Assembly: GCA_018296165.2 (NCBI GenBank)
Contig: JACKQL020000011.1
Span: forward strand, 1,175,001-1,239,000
From: Termitomyces sp. T153
Taxonomy: Eukaryota > Basidiomycota > Agaricomycetes > Agaricales > Lyophyllaceae
Direction of reading: 5' to 3'
Length of the DNA stretch: 64,000 nt
Shown here: in pieces, positions 24,324 to 34,324 of the stretch
Layout: each line of letters starts with the position of its first letter
Position numbering within the stretch: the first letter of the stretch is position 1
Program-made: the position numbers and the translations under genes
The notes under the pieces: generated by a model
What the model was told of the DNA's origin: nothing
What the model saw: the letters and a program-made list of their open reading frames with translations, nothing else
Database searches by the model: none

Positions 24324-24841
24324 GACAGGAGGAGTAACAGTAGAAAAAGCCTTGGCGATTGCACGGCTGAAGTGTCTCTTTAAATAAAAGGCTAGCGGGG
24401 CGTTGACGAGTATTGTCACGTATTTACCCCCCTTCTGATTGGACGATAAGGCCTCGGCTCTCCTCGGTCCTCCAAATCGGGAATCTGGGGCGGAACGCGC
24501 CGGAAACCGATCTCCGTGAAATTTACACGACATAAGTACGTCCGCCCCCAACAAAAAATTCTCCAATGTTTTCTCCGATTCTAAATGATACATTTTCCTT
24601 CTGAAACCCGCTCGGAAAAGTTCAGGAGATCTTTGATACCCGCCACACGCAAATGTGTTCAGCTGCGCAATGTACTATTTTACACATGCAACCGATGTCA
24701 CCGGTAACAAAGACAGAAGCAATGCTAAGCTGTACGAAATATTCTTCTCCAGCATCAGTGGCTCTTACATCATCGGACCTTCCAGGAAGCATTAGTACAC
24801 TGCAGTTCTATAAAAGTTCAGCTGCCAAATAAAAAACGCCT
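24324..24841. other. intergenic: GLN1 promoter and APS1 3' region
   Basis: About 520 bases. The left part is the glutamine synthetase promoter with the CCAAT/GATA pair; the right part is the 3' region of the AP-1 sigma gene. An uninterrupted frame runs through the leader into the GLN1 first exon, but it shows no protein-like character and I take it as untranslated. Confidence 0.6.
24438..24449 (-). promoter_or_regulatory. CCAAT box and GATA-type site upstream of glutamine synthetase
   Basis: Read on the minus strand (the gene's sense), TTATC lies at 24445-24449 and CCAAT at 24438-24442, about 115-125 bases upstream of the start codon. CCAAT binds the HAP/NF-Y complex and HGATAR sites bind AreA/Nit2-type nitrogen regulators in fungi. 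Their adjacency at a nitrogen-assimilation gene is suggestive, but both motifs are short and could occur by chance. Confidence 0.4.
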
Positions 24842-25702
24842 CTAACCGCTTCGTGAGCCAAGACGCCCCATCGTGTCTTCCGCATTTTCTTGCTCTTCAA
24901 CTGCATCGGACTGTGTGACCTGTAGTCGGCTAGAATTAGTGAAACGCGGCAGAATCATTCCGGCATTCATACCACTCGGAGAACAGATTTCTTGGACGAT
25001 TCCTGAAGTTCTCCAGATATGATGAGCTCATCTAAAATCTGCTTCCAAGTCAACGTCAAAGTAAGATTCGGATTTTCAAACGTACTGCATATGCCTTTTG
25101 AAAGTTGAAGATCCTGCCAAAAGTTCAAGCCAAGCATTGCCAAAGGCTGCGTGACTCACAGATCCAGCTCGCAAACCTAATCGGAGCATGGTCATAGAAT
25201 GGAAGATGCACACGCTATAGAAACTCACATTCCCAAAGTACCGGTCAAGAACTTCCACGTAGCGATGGATGATCTCGAGTGTCACCAACTCATTGTCTCC
25301 GGAACCAATTCCGCAAACGAAGAATAGGGAGGCATAACGGCGATAAACGACCTTGGTGTCTAGCATTTTCGATTAGAAGTATGGTCAAGGGATGTGGCGG
25401 AACGGAGCTCGCAGGGCGGCTTCAATATTCCGTGGAACAGAGTGGCGCACAGGAGTCATCCAGCCAAAACCGACAGTCTCACGGACCTTTGTACTCTAAG
25501 AAGTTACACATCCGCGTTCGGCGAGCCAGGACAAGCTGAGTTACATCCTTGACGATCTTCGCCTTTACTTTAGGTGCCATGGTCGTGAACCATTTCGCTA
25601 GACGAACTTTGCCTGGAGATCCAATTCAATACCCAATCCAGAACATCCATATATAAGTGTGAACTCGCCCTGCCGAGATACAAGGAGGATGTAGGTGATC
25701 AT
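24842..25702 (-). CDS. APS1: AP-1 adaptor complex small subunit sigma-1
   Basis: Sigma subunit of the clathrin AP-1 adaptor at the trans-Golgi and endosomes. The exons read [20 protein letters not shown], then [92 protein letters not shown] and [21 protein letters not shown] short acidic tail ends MGRLGSRSG. The LEYK exon end and the [11 protein letters not shown] block identify AP-1/AP-2 sigma; the tail matches fungal AP-1. Seven or so exons, several under 50 bases, make this easy to mispredict. The first intron appears to use a GC donor (separate entry). Confidence 0.88.
25613..25668 (-). other. probable GC-AG intron in APS1
   Basis: To read the invariant [12 protein letters not shown] of sigma subunits, the exon must end at the first base of the Gly codon. 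This puts a 56-base intron at 25613-25668 that starts GCGAGT instead of GTGAGT and ends with CTCCAG. No GT donor nearby gives the right frame. Confidence 0.65.
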
Positions 25703-26600
25703 GAATCCCGTTGGCTGTGACCAATCACGGGCGTGACTACTTGTCACTTTCAATCGGTCACTCATATCTATAGCCCTTTGCTGGATACAAAACGACTTTG
25801 ACGACATATAGAACATCACATGTATATCATTATCGCCTCGAAAATAAGATCAGGTGAAACTGGCATCAAACGTTTGGAACACCGGGCTCCAATCGACTCT
25901 TCCGCTCAAAATCACGGTTTGATCAATCTGATCCATCTCCCCTTTAGAGCGCTATCCATGTATTCATATGACCACCTTCCAGCTACCTTCTGGAACAATT
26001 CCTTACCAGGCTGACACCCACTCAAATACAGAGAGACGACATCGCTCCGAGATACAGCCAAATATGCTTCAAAGCAGCGAAACTACTCACAATTGTTTGG
26101 AGCTAGCTCGCTTAAGCACTTCGGCCGAAGCATGATACAACGGATTCCAAAACATCTAACGTATAATCAACTCACTTGGAGGCAAAACAGCTCAAGATCA
26201 ATCCACGCGTTCCTTCCAGTATTAACTAGAAATTTTAGCGTTATGGTTTTCAGGTAAAGGCTGTCGGTTGTTAGCTTGATAGAAGAAAAAGTTTGGGTGA
26301 GCGATAGCCATTAATTGCCACAAAATAAATGCCGAAAATCCTCCGAATGGGGCCAAGGGCGAAAAACCGTTTTGAATGGGCCGTAAAACCTGAAAATCCC
26401 GGAAATTGGCCTCCGGACTGTTATGTACGAAAGAATGTACACAGGTAGACCTGTGACCAGCCGCTATATGAGACAAAGTCATGCCTAACGGACAAGCCCG
26501 AGCTACCTAGGACTCGAACATGAGGAGGTTTGGGAAAGCCTGAAATCCAAATATTTGCCCTTTTATATAAAGCTTCATCTGAGCACTCGAGCGCCTACTC
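25703..26600. other. intergenic, about 0.9 kb, possible old repeat fragment
   Basis: This divergent region between APS1 and the coiled-coil gene holds no supportable gene. Around 26300-26430 the sequence (runs such as GGCCTCCGG and repeated AAAACC/GAAAAC patches) has the look of a decayed repeat, but I cannot match it to any element in this window. The last 150 bases should be the promoter of the plus-strand gene. Confidence 0.4.
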
Positions 26601-28670
26601 ATGAGTACCGCAAGCACTAGTACTGTAGTGCAAGGGTAGCTATTACTCTACTCCTACTATCCTATTGACTCATTTTTGCGCGCAGAAATAGTGCACCGCC
26701 TCCTGATGAGACTTCGAGTTTGCGGAGTAAAGTAATCGAGATCTTGGCGGGCACGGCAAATGGCTGCCTCACAGAACTTGGTTATCATCCTGGAATGCCT
26801 CAGAGGCTGCAGGAATTGGAGCGGCAGAATGCGCAGTGGCAGTCGGAAAACGTCAAACTCTTTCAAGACAATCAAGCCCTCAATCGCGCACTGCAGGAAC
26901 GCAAAAGTTCACAACCGGACAAGACTATTAGTGCACTACAGACTCAGATTCAAGTACTCAGACAAGAAAAATCGATCTTAATGAAGCAGAATCATTCTCT
27001 TTTGGCTGGTCAGCCTGTCGCATATCGTAACCTTCTGATGGAGTACACGCAATTTCAAGAATACTATCACCGTGCGCTGCAAGAAATAAGGACACTTCGC
27101 CATAATAATGCGCTACTAAGCGGTAGGACACCAATTCAATCGCCTGTTACACCAGGACCAGCCGTTTTAAACCTACCGATATTCGGCACACATGGCGCAC
27201 CACCTCAAGTGCAAAAGTCGCCTTCATCTGCTTCGCCTTTCCCTGTTCCACAGAACCCTCATATCAACTCCAAACAACCAACGATTTCTGGTGAGTAATT
27301 TCCTGCCCTCGAGGTCATCCCGCTAGATATGAGATGTTCTCGCTCTAGTTTCCGGTCAACAAGTATGTCGTGGTCTGTCGAGTGTGGATACATCTTCTGA
27401 GAGAATTTCCTTATAAGTCCAGGCAGATTATTATGGGAGACCAGAATCATACTCGTAAACCGGTGAAAACTCTTGATTTTGCAATTTTTTTGAATTTGTA
27501 TAACTCAGCAAATCAAACAGACTCCTACTATCCGGAACACGCAACAAATTCATCCTTCGGCTTCGCAGGCCATTCTGCACCATCTCGATCCTGAAAAAGA
27601 TATCAATCTCCCAAGCTCTATTTCAAGAGTATCAAGGTCGCGACCAACTTCTCGGCCTGCTTCGTCGATGAGCTTGTCACGGCCTTCACCACTACCCCTG
27701 CCTGTAATCACAACAGCAGCTGCTCTTGTAAAGACGGAAAACATTAACCAGCATGATATGACAAGTTACCCACCTGGTCCAATGAGCGCCCCGCCGACAT
27801 CTCAACGACATCCATTCCACTCACCTGTAGTCGAAGCTCCCAACTCCCAGAAGACTTGTCCTCTTGCATCAAATTCCACAATTCCTTTGCGTAAATACTC
27901 TCTTCCTTCTACACTCTCATGCCCCACGGAATCTTTTGTTTTCCTCCCGACGCCGTCAGCTCTTCTTCAAACTTCACAAACTAATCCTCCCACGACACAA
28001 ACCATCGACGGTACTGTCACACCGAAGGATATCATGAATGATTTGCCCTTGAGTGCTGACGTTAACAGCAATGAAGAGCAGAAGCCTTTACCTGGATCTA
28101 TAAATGCTCTTGCGAATCATGCTCATGAATCGGTCAGCCCTGCAACACCTTTCGAAGTTGTGACACCGATGAATCCCACTATCGACAACCCTTCCTCTGT
28201 CACCATTGTTTCGACCCCGCCCATAGAGTCCCTGAAGCGTCCCAGCCTTGAGGAACTGCCGATTCCCAAAAAGCCACGGCTCGAGGAAGAAAATAACGCT
28301 GATCGCTCTGTGGAGCCAGATGTAGAAACAGTGGAATCTCCTGTGAATTCCGTAAGGGAAGAGAACTCTGAGAACAGCGAAGATGAGGAGATTCAGGTTG
28401 GGCCGGATGGTCTTCGACTGGTGGAGGATTGTTTACCAGCTCTCATCGAAGATGACGAAGAAAATACGGAAATGAAGACTTGCAAACTTTGCACGTAAGT
28501 AGATACTCTCTATATATATACTATTGCTTGAATGTGGTTATAGTGCTCGTTTCAAACTTGGCTACGCAGCCGAGCCGAAGCCCTTCGTCAATGCAACGAC
28601 TGAAGAACTAGTCCAGCATTGCATCTCCGAACACCAGAGTGCATGGGAACGCTTACGCAACACAGTTTAA
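26601..28670 (+). CDS. coiled-coil protein with C-terminal C..C..H..H zinc-finger-like end
   Basis: Start at 26601 (MSTASTSTVVQG), which joins across a 45-base intron to NSAPPPDETSSLRSKVIEIL. A basic leucine-zipper-like or coiled-coil stretch follows: MPQRLQELERQNAQWQSENV, LFQDNQALNRALQERKSSQP and LQTQIQVLRQEKSILMKQNH. The middle is Ser/Pro/Thr-rich with nuclear-type features (SLKRPSLEELPIPKKPRLEE) and a strongly acidic patch. The end has MKTCKLCTARFKLGYA and LVQHCISEHQSAWERL: a Cys pair and two His spaced like a C2H2 finger with a long loop. Together these suggest a nuclear, possibly DNA- or chromatin-associated protein. I do not recognise a named family. Introns at about 27293-27460 and 28495-28543 are inferred. 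Confidence 0.7.
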
Positions 28671-29230
28671 CTATACCTAACGTACTAGTACCTTCTGTAA
28701 CCGCTACTCAATATTGTATTCGTACCGCACATAAGATTTTCTTGTATTATCAGTTGCGTTGATTATGGTTCCGATGTGAATGATGATCGTCGCATAACAT
28801 TCTCCGGCCTTCCATCACGAATGAAACTCTATCGGAGGAAACATTTGATGGTCGTGGACATGGTAGCCCATTTCTCTAGGAGCTTTCCGACCATATGTGC
28901 ATGTATAACTCTGTTATGCAAGTTCTGTTCAATGGCGTAGCCACCACGCAGACAGTGCTGAAGATCGATTGGCCCAGGTCTGAATACATGAACAACTTTA
29001 CTACGATCCGTGGTCTCATTCTATTCTCTTTGAGCGGGGAACTTGCGCATCACCTAGGTCTTGGAACTAGGCCTGGACTCATAACGTTCTTGGTCGGTTG
29101 ACATCTAGTCATAGAGGTTCCAAGCAAGAATCACTTGACAAATGAAATATACTATGCAGATTTACATCAAAGCTAAATACCCACGTATCGAAAGCAATTG
29201 TTATACAGGCTTTCTCCGTTCCCGAATCGA
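28671..29230. other. intergenic, convergent 3' ends
   Basis: About 560 bases between convergent stops. I see no coding frame with protein-like character, no repeat and no RNA gene; it probably contains both 3' untranslated regions. Confidence 0.55.
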
Positions 29231-32200
29231 TCAGGGCTCAATAGTGTCAGCAAGTTTCTCCAGAAGAACGGTAAGGCGGTGGGCTTCATAAGCCGCCAGT
29301 GTAACATTCCGGTCAATCGCTAGAGCCTCTGTTAGAGCAGGGAAAGTAGTTGCTCCATACCCTGTGACGATGTCAGTGACCAAGTTCAGTGGGGTACGAA
29401 CTAGTGATTTACCAAGCCACTTTCCGGGAGCAACGCCAAGATGTTTATACCATTCTCTGTCTCTGATGCCATCCTCTGAAATGAAGCCACGCTCAAACGC
29501 GATAATCTTTTTGTTTGCTTTCATGATACGTTTCGCAGCCTTGATAAGCTTCTTGATCTCCTTTGGCAGGCGCGGCCTATGCTTGAAAGATTTGGAATGG
29601 TCGAACCATAGATGATCGGGATGGTAAGGACCAACCCGGGTTTGATCAGGCTCAAGAAGGTCAGGATGTTCAGGGTGGTCGAACTCATCTCTGGGATGGA
29701 TGGGTATAGAATGTTCAGGTTTCCGGTGGGAGGGGCGGTGATCAGGTCCTCGTTGACCGATGTGCATGTAGCGCTCAGACGGAATACTACCATCCCTATG
29801 ACGGGAGAAAGGTGAAATGGCACGTACGTCGTATCCGTCGATCTCCAAGAACCTGGTCCAAGCATTCATATCAATTTCATGCGCATCATGTCTCGAGTTC
29901 TTCTGATAATTATGAGGCTTGACACCAAAGATGCCTTTAATCCAGTCTTTGACACGTCTCACGAAGCGAGAAGGCTTACGACATTGGTGATGGTGGGGCG
30001 AGTGATGGCGGTGGAGCTTGCGCAAGATGCGCTTGAAATGCTTTTCAGCCTTGAACTTCTCCTTGTCCAATGCGCGACTGGCAGCTTGGACTTTCTTGAT
30101 TGCTTTCGACAGTTTAGAGAGATCAAGGGTGTCAAAGCTTGATGGCGATTCGGATTGAATGGCGGAAACCCTGCAAACAAGATGTGATAATGATCCAGAC
30201 AGTTCTAACAGTGTAAACCTACTTATCGAGATAATCATCGAGTTCGAGCGCATATTGTGTGGTGTTCAAAGGAATAACGAACGAATCGATCAGATGGAGG
30301 GCCAGAAGACCTAGATGCCTCGCAACTGCCACCTGCCACAAAGAGATTATTGAAGGAACTCTCAATCATTCTCGCGAAACACCCACATGACGATGAAAAC
30401 CAGGATCAGCATAGACCTCCTGGAACCTCTGAGTGTCATAGACGGAATGATAGTGATATACAGCATCAGTGAGTGTACTTCCGAATCCTTCACTAGAACT
30501 CGCCACCTAAAGAGCAAAATTACATTGGTTGAAATCTCCTCAGTAGAAGACATCGTTTCACGTACACCGATGCGTTGCAGAAATACAGTAAAATCGCTTC
30601 CACTTCCCAAGGGACTGATACCGGTCTTGGAAGCACGCAGTTTTTGCTGTGTGGCGGTATATGACCACAGGAAATCCGTATCAATAGTAAAGTAGGACGC
30701 GGGTTGGAATGGGCCCTCGTCGTCCTTAGCATCCCAGAGGTTTTTGCCTTCAGTTGTAGGATGAGAAATCTTGAGGGCAGTTTCCTTGATAACATTCGCA
30801 AGGGATGGCGAAGCATTGGCTACCCAACGTGAACCAGACGTAGAAGTGTCAGTATTTAGGTATGCCACTGCATGCTTCGAGATCCATTCAGTGAAATCTT
30901 CACCCCATTCAGTGCTTCCGATCAATCCATACTGAATGAAAACCTAGATCAATGCTTTGAAACAGGGGATTGATGATGTCAATTACTTCTTCAGCGTCCC
31001 AGCTGGCGAACACGACTTTCCGATAGAGTTAGAATTCTTTGACATTCTTCAAAAATTGTCCGAGTACCTGTTCGCAAAGGCTTCCATCCATTTCTGAGGA
31101 GAGCTCCAAAACCCCGAATGACTTCATGAAGGGAAACTGTCCCGCTTGTGGGGTCAGCGGCACCGAGAACCCAGGCTATAGGCAAAGATCAGGTTGAGTA
31201 ATTTCTGGGAATCAAGTACCATACCATCACGATGACAACCAATAATCACTACCTCATCCTTAATGTGACCAGGAATAGAAGCCATAGTGTTCCAGATAGG
31301 GGTGACTTTCGTGTCCACTAATTGTTTATTTGAGTAAGTATGATGAAAGTATGATTGTGACAGCCATCCTACCGTGATTAACAAGTTTGATCTTTGATGC
31401 ACTGGCCTTTCCACTCAAAGTTTTCTCGCCATTCTCGCCTTCAACGTACAAGTCGCCAATTTCTTCGAGAAGCTTTTGACCGTTTACCCAGGATATAGGC
31501 AAACTGGGGATCTTGGGGATGTTTGTGCCTTCTTCTCGTTGAGCATGCTCGTAAGCAGGATATCCGGGGGTAGTAGGATCTCCAGGGTAGGAGGACAGAT
31601 ACTGTACACTCCCGCGCTGCACAGAGGTGGGGTTACGAGCAGGCCCGTAGGGATAGGGAGCGAAACCGTTCTCAACAATGACGTAGCCATCGTCGCGAGG
31701 ATCTGAATAAATCAGAACACCAACTGCACCAAGTTCTTGGGCACCTTTAATCTGTGGAGTCACATAAACCATGATAGTTTATACGAGATGTACGACAAAT
31801 CAACCTTGAGACCGCGGAAGACAGCGCCATAACGAACGATGACGATCTTTCCTGTCAAGTCAGCGCCAGCTGCGACAAGTTCATCATAGTCCTTTGTCGA
31901 AGTCATGATGCAATTACTACGGGTGTACTTATGAAAGACTCACGGCCTTGGATCCATAGTTCGCGTACACAAGCTGACCTTCGGCAATTCCATCTCTGCT
32001 CAGACCATGCCAAGTGGGAACAGAGTCGCGATAAGTACTGGCATCCTCGTCCAATGGGTCGCCATCTTCCTTCAGATTAGCTTCCCAGACCGCAGAGCCA
32101 TCTTCACCAAGAATCTGAAGGGTACGGTCCAGAGGTGTATTCAGGACAGGGTAGTAGACGTCAATCCATGCGGAGGGCTTGGTTGCGAAGGGAGATGTCA

Positions 32201-32667
32201 GTAACAAGGTTGCATTGCGAGACTCGGAGGTTCCGGCAGAGAAGATGGGTTCTGTTGTTGGCTGCTCGATACCAAACTCGGTTTGGAAAAGTTTGAGGAT
32301 AACCCTTGCGTCTTCGAAGTCTGCAGCTGAGCCAGCAAGATGGGGATGGGTTGCATAAGCACGAGAGGCAGCAAGTGCACTCTCAGAACTGGGAACAGAG
32401 CTTATAACAACAATTTGAGTGGTTCAACATCTGTAGTATCGATCACGGAAGAACATACAGAAAAAGTTCATCGCGCTCAGTACCACTGGGGCGGCGATGA
32501 GGCACTGAAGCGGTATGAGGATGTACAAATGGAGAGACAACAGCCTTTATTCCCAAGAGAGCGAGAAGGACATAGGCAGAGAAGCGAAAGAATTTCCTCC
32601 TGCGGTTGTCGAGCTGCGGTTGGGTGCACTCTTTCTCGACATCAGGCTGAGCCTTTTCCGTAGGCAT
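29231..32667 (-). CDS. glutamate carboxypeptidase II-like M28 peptidase (type II membrane protein)
   Basis: Zinc-dependent exopeptidase of the GCPII/transferrin-receptor-like family. A short basic cytosolic start (MPTEKAQPDVEKE) precedes one span (FFRFSAYVLLALLGIKAVVS), so the catalytic part is lumenal or extracellular. The PA domain includes LTGKIVIVRYGAVFRGLKI and GAQELGAVGVLIYSDPRDDG. The catalytic domain keeps every zinc ligand and the general base: VVIIGCHRDAWVLGAADPTS, VVFASWDAEEYGLIGSTEWG, YLNTDTSTSGSRW and AVYHYHSVYDTQRFQE. The TfR-type dimerisation domain is last, with SAIQSESPSSFDTLDLS and TFPALTEALAIDRN. Inside this domain sits an unusual insertion of roughly 150-180 residues that is rich in His, Arg and Pro (for example HRHHSPHHHQ and DHRPSHRKPEHSIPIHP). 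About ten introns. Confidence 0.9.
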
Positions 32668-32836
32668 GGTGGGAACTGCGGCAAAGCAGTGGTATACTTG
32701 ATGGCTGGATATTGAATGTTATAAGCTGACTGATTGGCGTGGGGACAGATAAATGCACGACGCATGATCTTTCGAGATAAATGTCGTCCGAAACAAACTT
32801 TTGATCGGCTTCAATTCTGACATCTGTACATGTACA
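32668..32836. promoter_or_regulatory. 169-bp divergent promoter, M28 peptidase / DCC1
   Basis: The start codons of two divergent genes lie 169 bases apart, so the control sequences must be shared or interleaved. I see no strong TATA box or repeated operator. Confidence 0.4.
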
Positions 32837-34213
32837 ATGGACCTCTGTTTTTCTCCTTCCTCTTCCGCCGAGGCTGGTGCATACAAGCTGCTCGAACTTC
32901 CCCCTGACCTCTGCAAACTCATTGAAAAAGCAATCGACACGTCGGCTCCTCTCCGGCAGGTCTATCAACGCATGCCACTCGCGAGTTGCTTATCACTCTT
33001 TCTAGCCTCAAGATCAAGGGGAAAAGTGGAGAGGATGCGGTTCTCTGCACCGCCAACAAAACATTTGCCGTGCGATCTGTGACCTTGTCTAACTCTATTC
33101 TTGTGGTTACTCCTCCTTCGGACGCGTCTTGCATGAACTTCACGGATGATACGGTGGTCATACGCGACCAGGTCACTGAGATCCTGGAATTAACTCCCGC
33201 AGTCCCAAAATTGCATACTTTGAGCGCGCTACTAAGGGGAAAGGAATACGATGGAAATCAGGATGACGACGGTGTGGATGCTGAAACAATGGACGCGACA
33301 GTAAGTGTGCCAGCAACGCGTAATTAAAGCTTCCTTTGACATCCTCGTCAGAAAATCACTTATAATGACGCGCTACACACCATCCAGGCCAGTGACATGG
33401 AGTTAGATGATGGGTTGAAAAACAGACACATTCTCAATATAAATGGTCTGTTCCGTCTTTTCTAGTTCTTACAATGCCATTAATTCCTTGTCCAGGTGAA
33501 CTTCGGCTCATCGCGCCGGCATACCTTGATCACCTTTTGGAACTGTTTTTGAATGGTCTTGTCGCTTTGTCTCTCTCACATGAATCGGCTTCCGTCGAAG
33601 CCTTGTCTTCATCACTTGCCGATGACCACGAAGTGCCGAGATCCATTTCAACACAGGTTATGTCTTGGTTCGGAGAAATCGAAGATGGCAAGTGGAAGAT
33701 GGATGTGAGCGCTTTAACAAAGGAAGTTGGATTAGGTATTCTCAGGCATCATGTAGTAAGTAACGGAGACTTCGACTTTTTGACAATCCCTCACCTGCTT
33801 CATCAGTATCAACCTATATCTCAAGATGAGCTCACTGCTAAATGGAAGACATCAGTAGGCGACGCTTTTGCATCTAAGGTCAACATTGAACTTCTCTTGG
33901 TGAGATATCTTGGTATATGCCTGAATATCTCACTGAAAAACGTTGGGTCCTTCAGGGAAATTACCTCGCCTCCATCAATGACTCGGAGAGCCTCACCTAT
34001 TTCCCAGCATCTGCCTTACCTGTTGACCCAGTCAGGCGCTTTGCTGACCTATTTTTGACTCGTTCTCGGTGGAAAGTAAAAGATATAGCTCCATTCCTGG
34101 CTGACATCGCAGTCGACTCGAAAGAGCGGGACAAGCTTTTGCTTAAATTTGCTAGGGCAACGACAGATGCGGATGGTGTGTGGTACACTGCAAGGACTCA
34201 GTATAGTGGATGA
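32837..34213 (+). CDS. DCC1: sister-chromatid cohesion protein Dcc1 (Ctf18-RFC subunit)
   Basis: Subunit of the alternative clamp loader Ctf18-Dcc1-Ctf8-RFC, which acts on PCNA and supports cohesion. The start MDLCFSPSSSAEAGAYKLLE is followed by LPPDLCKLIEKAID, an exon break, LIIKGKSGEDAVLCTANKTF and AVRSVTLSNSILVV, the beta-rich Dcc1 core. The middle has LRLIAPAYLDHLLELFLNGL. The winged-helix C-terminus is VPRSISTQVMSWFGEIEDGK, WKMDVSALTKEVGLGILRHH, SRWKVKDIAPFLADIAVDSK and ERDKLLLKFARATTDADGVW. Five or six short introns. Length (about 390 residues spliced) is normal for Dcc1. Confidence 0.87.
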
Positions 34214-34324
34214 TCCAACGACTTTCCGCGTTTATTTGGATAGTGCTATATGATTTTTACATTCACGACAGCGGTATAATCGTCGCGCAATAGGATTGAC
34301 AACACCTAAGGTACTTATAGGGTA

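Noticed and set aside
22719..24841. DUF2264 gene and glutamine synthetase as a metabolic pair
   Set aside because: Same-strand adjacency is common by chance in fungi, and there is no mechanistic link visible.
26222..26482. An 86-codon minus-strand frame as a gene
   Set aside because: It has no homology that I recognise, no joinable exons, and lies in a stretch that looks like old repeat debris.
26480..26540. A possible tRNA B box (TTCGAGTCC on the minus strand)
   Set aside because: The flanking bases do not form a T-arm stem, and no A box, anticodon arm or acceptor stem could be built around it.
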